From positions 27,529 to 91,528 of the forward strand of contig JAHEMR010000010.1 in the NCBI GenBank assembly GCA_024643545.1: a stretch of DNA of 64,000 nt. The letters run 5' to 3'. Positions within the stretch are counted from its first letter, which is position 1; the number at the start of each line of letters is the position of its first letter. A program made the position numbers and the translations under genes. This DNA comes from Crocinitomicaceae bacterium (GTDB lineage Bacteria; Bacteroidota; Bacteroidia; Flavobacteriales_D; Crocinitomicaceae). The notes under the pieces were generated by a model that had not been told where the DNA came from, ran no database searches, and worked only from the letters and a program-made list of their open reading frames with translations. Positions 36,815 to 46,293 of this stretch are shown piece by piece.

Positions 36815-39800
36815 ATGGAGTTCGGATTGAAAGAACAATTGCTTGGATACAAAGATGAATTGACTCATTTTCAGTCAGATGATATTCTTGTGCACCTTCA
36901 TCCTGGACGAACACTTCATGAAAATGAATGGGTTGATTTAAATCAACCGAAAGTACAACGCGTTTTACGTGAAGCTCAACGAATTTATCGTGAACTTGGC
37001 GTTCAAGCATTTTGTCAAAGCAAAGGCCTTATGCGTTGGGACAAGCAAGGAAAACAAATTGAAACCCCCATTTACCTTTCGGATGTCCCGTTGGATTTTA
37101 AAAAATCCAACATCTTTGCCAGAACTGAATTCGAAGAATCCTATTACCTCAATCCATACTTTGACCGTTGGTTTCGTCATGAATTTAACAGCATTCCACC
37201 AAGTTTCGAAAACCGCAATCAACTCAAAGAAATCTTAGCGAAGGTTGGACATTCATTTGAAGAGGAATATACGTTTTATGGTAATTTCCATCCACAGCGC
37301 TATGAACTATTGAAAGAAGTTGATGAGCTACTTTTATGTGATGAGATTTCAGAGCCTTTAAAACAATTACTTGGTCATTCGGAATATTCGGATGATAAAG
37401 AATCTTGGGACTTTCAGGCACCCTATTTATTTCCATTTGATCCAGATCAAGAACAAGTTTTTGAAGCAATCAACAACTCCTCGGTCACCGTTCAAGGCCC
37501 ACCAGGAACAGGTAAATCTCAAGTCATTAGTAACCTCATCGGTTCTTGCTTGCGGCAGAATAAAAATGTGTTGATTGTTTCAGAAAAAAAGTCTGCATTG
37601 AGTGTCCTCCAGCAAAAACTTGCACAAAAAAACCTTGGTTTTCTTTGTTCGTATTTGTCCTTTCACACGAATTCACATGCATTCTATTCAGACTTAAAAA
37701 CAACGTGGGAATTTTTGTCCCAGCAAGATCATTTGCGAAAAATTACCTTACCTGTATCCGAAAGTGAAGACCGAATAAATAAGCTATTTAAAGGATTAAA
37801 AATATTTGAACAAGAAAATGAGGTTTCTTTTATGGACTTCAAAAAACAGTTCAGTCACCCTTCGAAAAAACATGCTATTCAAGGTCCATTTCCCGATATA
37901 AAAACATGGAGGAAAGATTATTCGATATTAATTGAGTTACAGAAGAACACCCTTGATTGCTTGCCGTTTTTAGGGATATCCTGGAAAAACCCGAAGAGTT
38001 TTCAAGCAAATGTTCATCAATTTGAAGAACTCGTTAAGAAACACGAACAACTTGAAATCATTTTCCCGATTGAAGACACCAACTCACTTCATTCTGCCGT
38101 TAGAAAGGCCTTAATCTGTCATCAATTCCAGGGTAATATCTATGAAAAATATGGGCGTTTCCTCGGGAACGACCTTCTTACCTTTAAAAAATCACTCAAA
38201 AAATGGAAACAAGTTTGTTCCGAAATTGAGTTAAGCGATATCGATCAGCAGCATTGGATAAAAAAACCAAGTCACGATGAATTAATCGTATTAAAGGATT
38301 CATCTCACGAACCTGGTTTTTTTCCGAAACTCCGGTGGAAAAATACTTGGAAGAAATGGACTCGTACACCGGGATTAGATCCATTGAAGTGTATTATGTC
38401 GAGGGAAAAACACTTGAGTCTTCTACTTTCCAAACATAAGATAGAACGTGTTTTTACAGATTTGGGGATTGTAAATCTTGAAATTGAATTACCCATTATC
38501 GAGCAATTGGTTCAACACAGTTCATTGGCGGATTGGAATTGGTATCAGTCAATAAAACCTGAGGAAAGAGCTGCAATGGCCGCTGCAAACCTAGCAATCA
38601 GCACCTTTAATCAATCCTTTCAGCAACTTTTTTCCTTAACAGAGGAGACGATAATATCGTCCGTGTTAAATAAAACCAAAACTTCATTAAGTTCCTTTGA
38701 AATCGACCTGTCCTTATTAGAAAAGCTGTCCGAAACGACTTTTCAATTGCTCAAGTACGAAAAAGACCTTTCTGTATTGAATTCAACGATTCATCAACGG
38801 GTTTGGCAAGCGTTCATATCCGAACATCCTTATATGGTGGATTTTGAACTAAAATCATTTAAACAAGACGTAAAAAAATTGCTAAAAGAACGGAGGCAAC
38901 AAGAAGATGATTTTTCTGTTTTCTTAATTTCACATCAAGCAGAAAAATTTGCTCATTTCCAAAACATCCTCATTGCACCAATGAACAAACTTTCAACTGA
39001 AGAAAAGACGCTTAGGGGAATTCTTCGAAAAGGCAAGTCTATTTTAGTCAAGGAATTTGCAAAAACACGGCAACATTTACCGATTCGTGAATTGCGCAAA
39101 AGCGAAGCGCGATTATGGATTGATGTATTAAAACCAATTCAATTATCTAATCCGAGTTCATTGGCCTCCATTTATCCCATGGAAACCGGTCAATTTGATC
39201 TATTGATTTTCGACGAAGCAGGGCAAATACCAATGAGTTATGCTCTCGGTGCTTTACAACGGGCAAAACGTGTTGTTGTTGCTGGAGATCACCAACAAAT
39301 GAGCCCATCCAGTTACTTTAAAAAATCCGATGACGTAGTGGTTGACGTTTTGCACCAATCTGCGTTCTACTTTAAAAATGTCCTATTAACAAGGCATTAC
39401 CGCAGTAGGCATCCTGAACTAATTGCCTTTTCTAATCAAAACTTTTACAGTGGGAGATTACGCACTTTTGCCGAAAAAATAACGGCAAAAAATCCTTTGC
39501 AATTCACCTTTGTTCCAAACGCAATTTTTGAAAATCGGTGCAATTTAATCGAAGCGAAAATCCTTGCAGATTTAATAGAAAAAGCCCTTGTATCGAAAGA
39601 GAAATATGGAATTGTTGCCTTCTCTGAAGTACAATTAGCCACTATATACTCAAGTTTATCCGTAAAGAATCAAGGAGCGTTGAATGACGCAATCAACGAG
39701 GACCGTATCTTTTTTAAAGCATTGGAACAGGTTCAAGGAGAAGAATGCGATCATTTGTTGATCAGCTTTGGATATGGGAAAAATCCAGCTGGCAAATTTG

Positions 39801-40105
39801 AACTTCGATTCGGTCCACTGAACTTAACAAATGGTGCAAAACGATTAAATGTATTGTTTAGCCGAGCGAAACGTTCCATACATTTCGTGGCTAGTATTAA
39901 AAGTGATGACTTTACTCATTCGACGAATGAAGGTGTTCAGCGCATGAAGGATTGGTTCGGATTTATCGAAAATCAACAAGGACCTCGCTCGAACGAGAAA
40001 ATGGAGGAACTCAGTTTTGAAGATCTATTGCGTGAAGAAGATTCATTTCTTTCCTTCACTAATCGTTTTGATGTACTGTCTCAACGTGGTTGGAACCTTC
40101 CTTGA
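36815..40105 (+). CDS. Superfamily I DNA/RNA helicase (Upf1/Dna2-like AAA domains)
   Basis: About 1096 residues. ATG at 36815 is favoured over 36770 because a TAACTTTA box (36802-36809) sits directly upstream. The P-loop [14 protein letters not shown] lies near residue 226. A coiled-coil-rich insertion of about 550 residues follows, then Walker B with [16 protein letters not shown], motif [32 protein letters not shown], and motifs V/VI with [12 protein letters not shown] and [10 protein letters not shown]. It resembles the DUF4011-class helicases but lacks their usual C-terminal nuclease or DUF3320. DNA or RNA substrate is not clear. The 3' end overlaps yidD on the opposite strand by 47 nt. 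Confidence 0.87.
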   Translation: MEFGLKEQLLGYKDELTHFQSDDILVHLHPGRTLHENEWVDLNQPKVQRVLREAQRIYRELGVQAFCQSKGLMRWDKQGKQIETPIYLSDVPLDFKKSNIFARTEFEESYYLNPYFDRWFRHEFNSIPPSFENRNQLKEILAKVGHSFEEEYTFYGNFHPQRYELLKEVDELLLCDEISEPLKQLLGHSEYSDDKESWDFQAPYLFPFDPDQEQVFEAINNSSVTVQGPPGTGKSQVISNLIGSCLRQNKNVLIVSEKKSALSVLQQKLAQKNLGFLCSYLSFHTNSHAFYSDLKTTWEFLSQQDHLRKITLPVSESEDRINKLFKGLKIFEQENEVSFMDFKKQFSHPSKKHAIQGPFPDIKTWRKDYSILIELQKNTLDCLPFLGISWKNPKSFQANVHQFEELVKKHEQLEIIFPIEDTNSLHSAVRKALICHQFQGNIYEKYGRFLGNDLLTFKKSLKKWKQVCSEIELSDIDQQHWIKKPSHDELIVLKDSSHEPGFFPKLRWKNTWKKWTRTPGLDPLKCIMSREKHLSLLLSKHKIERVFTDLGIVNLEIELPIIEQLVQHSSLADWNWYQSIKPEERAAMAAANLAISTFNQSFQQLFSLTEETIISSVLNKTKTSLSSFEIDLSLLEKLSETTFQLLKYEKDLSVLNSTIHQRVWQAFISEHPYMVDFELKSFKQDVKKLLKERRQQEDDFSVFLISHQAEKFAHFQNILIAPMNKLSTEEKTLRGILRKGKSILVKEFAKTRQHLPIRELRKSEARLWIDVLKPIQLSNPSSLASIYPMETGQFDLLIFDEAGQIPMSYALGALQRAKRVVVAGDHQQMSPSSYFKKSDDVVVDVLHQSAFYFKNVLLTRHYRSRHPELIAFSNQNFYSGRLRTFAEKITAKNPLQFTFVPNAIFENRCNLIEAKILADLIEKALVSKEKYGIVAFSEVQLATIYSSLSVKNQGALNDAINEDRIFFKALEQVQGEECDHLLISFGYGKNPAGKFELRFGPLNLTNGAKRLNVLFSRAKRSIHFVASIKSDDFTHSTNEGVQRMKDWFGFIENQQGPRSNEKMEELSFEDLLREEDSFLSFTNRFDVLSQRGWNLP

Positions 40106-40343
40106 CGTCTTTTTTAGGAACCGGGTCATAGCCGAATCCACCTCTAGGATGACATGATGCAATGCGTTTTGACCCAAGCCAAAGTCCTTTGATTGGACCC
40201 CATACATGAATGGCTTCGATCATATATGAAGAGCACGTTGGAGTATACCTGCATGAAGGAGGGAAAATAGGAGAGATGATCCATTGGTACACACGAACCA
40301 AAAAAATAAAAGGGAGTCCTAAAAGTTTATATATCCATTTCAT
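40059..40343 (-). CDS. yidD: Membrane protein insertion efficiency factor YidD
   Basis: 94 residues with the YidD signature: [27 protein letters not shown] followed by [12 protein letters not shown], with the conserved Cys pair. It is a small inner-membrane-associated protein that assists YidC-dependent insertion. Its C-terminal tail after PVPKK is poorly conserved and is read across the end of the helicase gene. Confidence 0.93.
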   Translation of the reverse strand: MKWIYKLLGLPFIFLVRVYQWIISPIFPPSCRYTPTCSSYMIEAIHVWGPIKGLWLGSKRIASCHPRGGFGYDPVPKKDVKEGSNHVETVHQND

Positions 40344-40452
40344 TTTTCAAAGTTACACACTTATTTAACACCACTGTGTTTAAAGCTTTGGTGTAACAAA
40401 ATTGCTTGACTGAACTATCTTCTTAACTTTAGGGAACTCAATCAAACGAAAC

Positions 40453-41400
40453 ATGCAACAACTTATCTTTTTTATTCTATCTGTTTATTTTAGTCTCGCT
40501 TATGCACAACCTATTTCCAACTGGGATGGGGATAAAATTATTGTAAAAAAATCAAGCAATACGAGTACCATCATGCATGCAGAAGCACTTTTTGAAGACC
40601 GTTGGGACATGCTTGCACAACCACAATTTTGGAAACAGATTATGTTACTTTCTCCAGATTCTTGTTTGATCAATGTGGCGAGTACTCGGCAAATTTTAAA
40701 AAAAATGTCCTACAAAGACTGGAACAAACAAAGTGAAGCAGAAAAAGATGTCACACGTGCCGAATTGCGCACAAAATTCAACCTAGATCCGACAACACGA
40801 ATTTATGTCACTTCTGGGAAAAACGACTTTTACCAATTTAATGAAGTCTATCCACAACTTTCAAAGGGAGTTGCTGCGTTTGAACGATTTGGCGTGGATC
40901 CTTGGTATGCTCAAGCTATTTTGTTAATTGAGTGTCCCGGACAAATGAAAAAATCAATTACTGGCGCCTATGGAGCATTTCAATTAATGCCAGAGGTTGC
41001 AAGAGCGGCTGGACTTACCGTAAATGCGAACGTTGATGAACGAAAAGATTTTGATCGCTGTGCATATGGATCTGCTCACCTCATTCGTAAAGTTTGCATT
41101 CCCGAAGCGAAACGTATTTTGGACAAACATCAATTAAGTTATAATGAAACAGATTTATGGTTCCGATTATTTGTTTTACATGTATATCATGCAGGAGCTA
41201 TGAATGTTGCCGCTGTCGTAAACAAAATTCAACCGACTGTTGGATCAAGACAATTGATTCTTGATATGTGGCAAAATACAGCAGGTGGATTCGGAAATAA
41301 TTCTCAAAACTACACGCAATTAGCGCTTGCGGCTCAGATTATTCTCCATGACATGGTTTACCAACAATGTGATGAAATCACCAATTGTAGAGCGCGTTAA
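40453..41400 (+). CDS. Lytic transglycosylase (SLT-like)
   Basis: 315 residues with a signal peptide ending near AYAQP. The central part, VDPWYAQAILLIECPG with SITGAYGAFQLMPEVARAAGL, gives the catalytic Glu and the GAxGxxQxMP motif of Slt/MltD-type muramidases. It should cleave peptidoglycan strands in the periplasm. The N-terminal 100 residues have no recognised domain and may bind partners. A TAACTTTA box lies about 25 nt upstream. The stop shares TTAA with msrB. Confidence 0.82.
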   Translation: MQQLIFFILSVYFSLAYAQPISNWDGDKIIVKKSSNTSTIMHAEALFEDRWDMLAQPQFWKQIMLLSPDSCLINVASTRQILKKMSYKDWNKQSEAEKDVTRAELRTKFNLDPTTRIYVTSGKNDFYQFNEVYPQLSKGVAAFERFGVDPWYAQAILLIECPGQMKKSITGAYGAFQLMPEVARAAGLTVNANVDERKDFDRCAYGSAHLIRKVCIPEAKRILDKHQLSYNETDLWFRLFVLHVYHAGAMNVAAVVNKIQPTVGSRQLILDMWQNTAGGFGNNSQNYTQLALAAQIILHDMVYQQCDEITNCRAR

Positions 41401-41768
41401 TCTTTTATAAATTTCATGGAGATTGAATTGACACAATGACGTGTGTCTTTTTGTGTGAAACGTTCGCCAAAAAAAACGTGTCCTAGGTGTCCCTTGCAAT
41501 TTGCACAAATGATTTCTGTTCGACGTCCATCTGCATCTAAAACATGTTCCACATGTTTTTCTATTTGATCGTCAAAACTAGGCCATCCGCAACCTGAATT
41601 AAATTTAGACTCACTGCGGTAAAGTGGGGATTCACATTGACGACAAACAAACGTTCCTGTTTCATAGAAAGAATTGTATTCTCCAGAAAATGGGTATTCC
41701 GTTCCTTTATTTATGATGATGCGTTTCTCATCCGGAGAAAGTTCATTCCACTCATTTCTTTCTTTCAT
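41397..41768 (-). CDS. msrB: Peptide-methionine (R)-S-oxide reductase
   Basis: 123 residues. Zinc Cys pairs C42/C45 and C88/C91, SGCGWPSF with C60, and RHCVNS with catalytic C112 are all in place. It reduces methionine-R-sulfoxide in the cytoplasm using thioredoxin. Its ATGA overlaps the stop of menC, so translation is coupled. Last gene of a tight minus-strand operon. Confidence 0.95.
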   Translation of the reverse strand: MKERNEWNELSPDEKRIIINKGTEYPFSGEYNSFYETGTFVCRQCESPLYRSESKFNSGCGWPSFDDQIEKHVEHVLDADGRRTEIICANCKGHLGHVFFGERFTQKDTRHCVNSISMKFIKD

Positions 41769-42832
41769 CGCTTCATTCTTAATTGTCCTTTTTCAACAAC
41801 AAGTGAGGATTCGAAATTGTTTGTATAGAGTCCACCGGTACCTAATCCTTGGGGAAGAAGGTCCTTAAATGTCACGGTGAATTGAGCTATGGCATTTAGC
41901 CCAATCGAAGATTCTAAAGCGGAAGTCATCCACCAAGCGATTCCGTTCTGTTCAGCTAATGCAATCCATTCTTGACATCCAATGAAACCGCCATGTAGAC
42001 TTGGTTTCAATACAATGAATTGTGGTGCAATCAATTTCAATAATTCTTCCTTTTGTTCGCATGCGTGAATTCCAATCATTTCCTCATCTAGGGCAATTCC
42101 TATTGGTGCGTTTTTACACAACTCGCTCATCGCGTTTATTTGTCCTGCCATTATTGGTTGTTCAATTGAATGAATGTCGAACGCAGCCAATTGTGCTAAT
42201 TTGGAGGGAGCCTCTGTCGGTGTAAAGGCGCCATTCGCATCGACGCGCAAAGTTAAATCATCAGCTGAAAATCTACTTCTCAATTGACTTAAAAGTTTCT
42301 TTTCTTTTTCCCAATCAATCGCGCCTACTTTCATTTTAATGGTCGAAAATCCTTCGGATAATTTCTCTTCCATTTGTTCGAGCATAAAAGATTCGTCACC
42401 CATCCAAATTAATCCGTTGATTGGAATACTGAGTTCTTTACGGGTAAATCCACTTTCAAAAATGAGTCCAATTCCCCCATTGAAAATATCGCGTGTGAGT
42501 GATTCCATTCCAAATACGATGGAAGGGTACGTGATCCAGTTGTTGATAAATCTCAACCATTTTTCTGAAGTGAAAACTCCCGGTTCCTTGAATTCATCTA
42601 GCATCCATGCAGATGCGAATACATGCTTCAATTCTTCTAATTTCCCTTGGTATTGATTCTCATCGATAAAATCTGGCGAAAGTCCTGGAATAACACTGCA
42701 CTCACCACGCGCAATATGACCATTATTTAGCTGGACACTCAAGATCCAAGAAGGTTTATCGTATAAAATGCCACGACTAGTACCGCTCGGTTTTTTGAAA
42801 TGCAGTAATTTTTTTTCAATGTAAATTTCCAT
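41765..42832 (-). CDS. menC: o-succinylbenzoate synthase
   Basis: Enolase-superfamily dehydratase making o-succinylbenzoate in menaquinone synthesis. 355 residues. Catalytic pattern: K166 and K168 in IKMKVG, metal ligands D198 (VDANGAF), E224 (IEQP) and D249 (LDEE), and K276 in LKPSLHGG. ALESSIGLNAIAQF near the C-terminus is typical of MenC; dipeptide epimerase is the main alternative. It lies 4 nt after rlmH and overlaps msrB, with no other men gene in the window. Confidence 0.88.
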   Translation of the reverse strand: MEIYIEKKLLHFKKPSGTSRGILYDKPSWILSVQLNNGHIARGECSVIPGLSPDFIDENQYQGKLEELKHVFASAWMLDEFKEPGVFTSEKWLRFINNWITYPSIVFGMESLTRDIFNGGIGLIFESGFTRKELSIPINGLIWMGDESFMLEQMEEKLSEGFSTIKMKVGAIDWEKEKKLLSQLRSRFSADDLTLRVDANGAFTPTEAPSKLAQLAAFDIHSIEQPIMAGQINAMSELCKNAPIGIALDEEMIGIHACEQKEELLKLIAPQFIVLKPSLHGGFIGCQEWIALAEQNGIAWWMTSALESSIGLNAIAQFTVTFKDLLPQGLGTGGLYTNNFESSLVVEKGQLRMKR

Positions 42833-42836
42833 GGAA

Positions 42837-43310
42837 CTAGGAATGATGGTAAGGTTCTCCTTTTAAAATAGAATAAGCACGGTAAAGTTGTTCTAAGAAT
42901 ATCATGCGCACCATTTGATGAGAAAAGGTCATTTTGGATAAGGATAATTTTGCGTTCGCACGTTCATAAACGGCCTCGCTAAATCCATAAGCACCACCAA
43001 TGACAAAGAGTAAATTTCCATTTACGGACATTTGTTTTTTGTCTAGCCATTGAGCAAATTCTACAGAACTTTGGTGCAAACCATTTTCATCCATAAGAAT
43101 TAGGTAATCCGTTGGTATGACTTTGGCTAAAATCAGATCCCCTTCTTTCTTCTTTAATTGATCTTGACTCAACGCTTTGGGATTTTTTACATCCGGAATC
43201 TCCACGCGTTCGAAAGAACAATAATGTTGTAAGCGAGTGGAATAACGATCCTCACCGATTTTCACATCTGGGAAAGCCGTTTTACCAAGCACTAAAAATT
43301 TGATTTTCAT
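42837..43310 (-). CDS. rlmH: 23S rRNA (pseudouridine1915-N3)-methyltransferase RlmH
   Basis: 157 residues, the usual length. The C-terminal knot LFVIGGAYGFSEAVYERANAKLSLSKMTFSHQMVRMIFLEQLYRAYSI is the RlmH SPOUT trefoil-knot signature. ATG at 43310 is chosen over GTG/TTG frames starting at 43337, which would overlap the NifU-like gene. It starts 1 nt after that gene. Confidence 0.95.
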   Translation of the reverse strand: MKIKFLVLGKTAFPDVKIGEDRYSTRLQHYCSFERVEIPDVKNPKALSQDQLKKKEGDLILAKVIPTDYLILMDENGLHQSSVEFAQWLDKKQMSVNGNLLFVIGGAYGFSEAVYERANAKLSLSKMTFSHQMVRMIFLEQLYRAYSILKGEPYHHS

Positions 43311-43311
43311 G

Positions 43312-43569
43312 TTAAGCCATTTGAACCGCTTCGACACCTTTTAATTCTGGAGCTGCTTGTTTCAATGCTTCTTCTAATCCACCTTTTAGTGTCATATGAC
43401 TCATCGAACAGTCTGAACAAGAACCCATTAATTTCACACGCACAATGGCATCATCCGTTATCTCAACAAGTTCCATATCACCTCCATCTGCGTGTAAAAA
43501 TGGACGCAATTGATTCAAGGCTTCATTCACCTTTTCTGAAAGTGTTGCTTTTAGTTGCTCGTTCATCAT
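43312..43569 (-). CDS. NifU C-terminal domain Fe-S carrier
   Basis: 85 residues containing only the NfuA/NifU C-terminal domain. LRPFLHADGGDMELVE and GSCSDCSMSHMTLKGGLEEAL supply C51 and C54, which bind a [4Fe-4S] cluster in a dimer. ATGA overlaps the stop of the Mrp gene. Together they make a plausible Fe-S carrier pair. Confidence 0.9.
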   Translation of the reverse strand: MMNEQLKATLSEKVNEALNQLRPFLHADGGDMELVEITDDAIVRVKLMGSCSDCSMSHMTLKGGLEEALKQAAPELKGVEAVQMA

Positions 43570-44648
43570 ACCTTCGAAAGAGTTTTTGCTTTCAGTTTTG
43601 TAAGCTCGTCAACAAAGGTATGAACTAATTCATCAAAGGCCAATGCCGTCGGTGTATTTTCCTGATAAACAGCAGGTCTTCCTGCGTCACCAGCTTCACA
43701 AACACTCTGAACTAATGGAATGCTCCCAAGAAAAGGTACATTCATTCCTTTTGCTAAGTTTTTTGCTCCGTCACGACCAAAGATGTAATATTTATGATCT
43801 GGAAGTTCCGCCGGAGTAAACCAAGCCATATTTTCCACCACACCAATCACTGGTACTTTTAACGTATCCATTTGGAACATGTTGATTCCGCGTCGCGCGT
43901 CTGCGAGTGCCACTTCTTGCGGAGTACTTACGATGACAACACCATCTAAAGGAACTGTTTGAACCAATGATAAATGAATGTCGCCTGTACCCGGAGGAAG
44001 GTCAACTAATAAAAAGTCTAATTCACCCCAGTGAGCATCCGTAAACAATTGTGTTAATGCTTTTGACGCCATTGGTCCGCGCCAAACAACAGCATTATCT
44101 TGATCCGTAAAAAATCCAATGGACAACACGCCAATTCCTTTTGCATCGACAGGTTGAATAAGTCCTTGTCCATTTACGTCGACCATCTGCGGACGTTCTC
44201 CGACGAGGTCAAACATTGTTGGCATGGAAGGACCGTGAATATCAGCATCAACGATGCCAACTTTGTACCCTTGCTTTTGAAGTCCACCAGCCAAGTTAGC
44301 TGTTACAGTTGATTTTCCAACACCTCCTTTTCCGGAAGCAATTGCGACAATGTATTTGACATCCGGAAGGATTTTTCTTCTTGCGCTTCGGTTTTCGGTG
44401 CTCATTCCTTTAATCACACAAGAGATGGTTATTTCATCTCCGAAAATACGTTTCAAATTAAATTCAATTGCTTCTTGCATGCGTTTTCTAGCGTGCAAAG
44501 CTGGATTGGAAATTTGAACAGTTAACGCAATTTTATCAGCTGACAAATCTAGTTCTTCAATTAGGTTTAAGCTTACCAGGTCATTTTTCAGGTCTGGTTC
44601 AATAATTTTTCCGAGTGTGCTTAAGACGTTTTCTCTTGTAAGTTCCAT
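43566..44648 (-). CDS. Mrp/ApbC-family P-loop Fe-S carrier
   Basis: 360 residues with an N-terminal MIP18/DUF59 domain (about 1-85) followed by the ParA-like ATPase: deviant Walker A GKGGVGKST, VDADIHGPSMP, and LVDLPPGTGDIHL. The usual CxxC in the C-terminal segment (ENM-F-CP-CG) is replaced by FTPAELPDHK, so cluster binding may differ from the enterobacterial protein. Several Bacteroidota homologues share that sequence from memory. It is followed by NifU-like, rlmH, menC and msrB in the same operon. Confidence 0.9.
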   Translation of the reverse strand: MELTRENVLSTLGKIIEPDLKNDLVSLNLIEELDLSADKIALTVQISNPALHARKRMQEAIEFNLKRIFGDEITISCVIKGMSTENRSARRKILPDVKYIVAIASGKGGVGKSTVTANLAGGLQKQGYKVGIVDADIHGPSMPTMFDLVGERPQMVDVNGQGLIQPVDAKGIGVLSIGFFTDQDNAVVWRGPMASKALTQLFTDAHWGELDFLLVDLPPGTGDIHLSLVQTVPLDGVVIVSTPQEVALADARRGINMFQMDTLKVPVIGVVENMAWFTPAELPDHKYYIFGRDGAKNLAKGMNVPFLGSIPLVQSVCEAGDAGRPAVYQENTPTALAFDELVHTFVDELTKLKAKTLSKV

Positions 44649-44654
44649 TAGAAA

Positions 44655-45209
44655 TTAAGGTTGGAATGATTGAATTGAATGATACATGAAATCAACAACT
44701 TTTTTAGAGTCGCCAAGTTCCTTATTTTGAATTTCGTAGTAAATGCCATTAATCTTCTTCACTGCGTAGATATGATAACTCAGTTTTTTATTCTTGACAA
44801 AATTTGATTTTTCTTTCCTGCTAAAAACGAGTACATTTTTCTCCTCTTTTAACATTTTAAATTCAAAATAGTTTGTTTTTTTTTGATCCTTCAACATGTC
44901 TTTTTTAAACTCATCGAAACGATACAAATTGTCTCCATAGTCTTCAATAAAAAGTTGAAAGTTTCTTCCAACAGAAATCTTCCATTTATATCCACCTTCA
45001 TCGTATTCTACTTCTGGCTTAAAGGATGTTCCAATTCCGGCAGTTGCATCAGGAATCATAATAGATGCTTGAATGTCGTATTTCTTAAGATCTAACCTTT
45101 GAAATTGAAAATAATCAAATTTCTTTTTCTCCTCACTCGAAGTGCTATCGCATCTTGTGAATAATGCAAGAGAGATTATCCCGAAAAGAAAATACTTCAT
45201 TTGATTCAT
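44655..45209 (-). CDS. Putative lipoprotein of unknown function
   Basis: ATG at 45209 gives a lipoprotein signal with lipobox LFTRC. The mature part (about 165 residues) is beta-rich with no Cys other than the lipidated one, and has no family I recognise. The start is supported by a TATCTTTG box (45214-45221) that ends 4 nt before the ATG, so this message appears leaderless. It stops 6 nt before the Mrp ATG and is the likely first gene of the six-gene operon. Confidence 0.7.
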   Translation of the reverse strand: MNQMKYFLFGIISLALFTRCDSTSSEEKKKFDYFQFQRLDLKKYDIQASIMIPDATAGIGTSFKPEVEYDEGGYKWKISVGRNFQLFIEDYGDNLYRFDEFKKDMLKDQKKTNYFEFKMLKEEKNVLVFSRKEKSNFVKNKKLSYHIYAVKKINGIYYEIQNKELGDSKKVVDFMYHSIQSFQP

Positions 45210-45213
45210 TATA

Positions 45214-45221
45214 CAAAGATA
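45214..45221 (-). promoter_or_regulatory. TATCTTTG -7 box, predicted leaderless start
   Basis: Perfect box on the minus strand, with 4 nt to the ATG at 45209. Only about 51 nt separate this start from the divergent gene at 45261, so the two promoters lie back to back. Confidence 0.55.
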
Positions 45222-45260
45222 CATATTTGAAATGAGTAGAATTTTTCTGAACTTCGTCAC

Positions 45261-45641
45261 ATGCAAAAACAATTCGTTTTTTTCTCAGGACTTGCCATCA
45301 TGATCTCCATTGTACTGGGTGCAATGGGTGCGCATGCGTTAAAAGATATTTTGTCACCAGAACAGTTCAATTCTTTTGAAGTTGCTGTAAAATACCAAGG
45401 ATTTCTCTCAATGGGCGTTTTCATAATCGCATTAAACACCGATCGTTTTTCTTTCCCCTTGAAGAGAATTTTAACTGCGATGATGATCGGAATGTTGTTG
45501 TTTAGCGCATCTATTTACCTACTCGTTGCTTTTAAGCACCTTCATTTTACAACAGCGTTCATTGGACCAATTACGCCAATTGGAGGTTCAATTACCATCA
45601 TCAGTTGGATCATCTTTCTTTATCGTTTGATTAAAAATTAA
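45261..45641 (+). CDS. DUF423 family membrane protein
   Basis: 126 residues with four hydrophobic segments. LGAMGAHALKDILSPEQFNSFEVAVKYQ near the N-terminus and FIGPITPIGGSITIISW near the C-terminus match the DUF423/YwdK family, which has no proven biochemical role. A weak GAACTTCG box ends 4 nt before the ATG. No terminator follows before the Bcp promoter. Confidence 0.85.
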   Translation: MQKQFVFFSGLAIMISIVLGAMGAHALKDILSPEQFNSFEVAVKYQGFLSMGVFIIALNTDRFSFPLKRILTAMMIGMLLFSASIYLLVAFKHLHFTTAFIGPITPIGGSITIISWIIFLYRLIKN

Positions 45642-45741
45642 TCTTTTTTAAAACATTTTTTCAGATTATGTTTTGATATTGAAGAATAGTTTCTACATTT
45701 GATTAGTTTTTAATCTTTTTAACGATTAATATTTACGCATT

Positions 45742-46206
45742 ATGAATAAACTCAGTATCGGATCAGCACTTCCAGCATTTACTGGAATCGATCAAAATGG
45801 AGCAGAATTGAACGCGAATAGCTTCAATGGAAAACGTTTGGTTGTTTATTTTTACCCAAAAGACAACACGCCTGGATGTACAGCACAAGCCTGTAGTCTT
45901 CGTGATGACTATGCTCTTTTAACAGAGAATAACATTGCCATTCTGGGCGTTAGCGCAGACAGTGTTTCATCACACAAAAAATTTATTGATAAATTCAACT
46001 TGCCATTTCCTTTGATTGCGGATACGGAAAAAGTACTCTTAAATTTATTCGGTGTTTGGGGTGAGAAGAAATTTATGGGAAAAGTCTATGATGGAATTCA
46101 CCGCACGACCTTTTTATTCGACGAAACAGGCACACTCATTTCTGTAATCGACAAACCCAATACTAAAAATCACGCACGTGAAATTTTAGCCATTTATGCA
46201 GCTTAA
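45742..46206 (+). CDS. bcp: Thiol peroxidase, Bcp/PrxQ type
   Basis: 154-residue peroxiredoxin. The motif TPGCTAQACSLRD has peroxidatic C46 and resolving C51, as in Bcp. SDSVSSHKKFIDKFNLPFPL-like text in the middle is the usual peroxiredoxin core. It detoxifies hydroperoxides in the cytoplasm. Promoter TACATTTG at 45694-45701, with a TTTG 18 nt upstream, leaves a leader of about 35-40 nt. Confidence 0.92.
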   Translation: MNKLSIGSALPAFTGIDQNGAELNANSFNGKRLVVYFYPKDNTPGCTAQACSLRDDYALLTENNIAILGVSADSVSSHKKFIDKFNLPFPLIADTEKVLLNLFGVWGEKKFMGKVYDGIHRTTFLFDETGTLISVIDKPNTKNHAREILAIYAA

Positions 46207-46293
46207 TTTAGTTCGTAAATAGTTTACGATCTTACCCGCTTACATTTGTAGAAATTAATAACCGAGTCAACCAACTCAACAAACACAAACGAT

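Noticed and set aside
36815..40105. Helicase read as part of a phage defence island
   Set aside because: Neighbours are a T9SS cargo gene, yidD, a lytic transglycosylase and msrB; no nuclease, methylase or toxin lies nearby.
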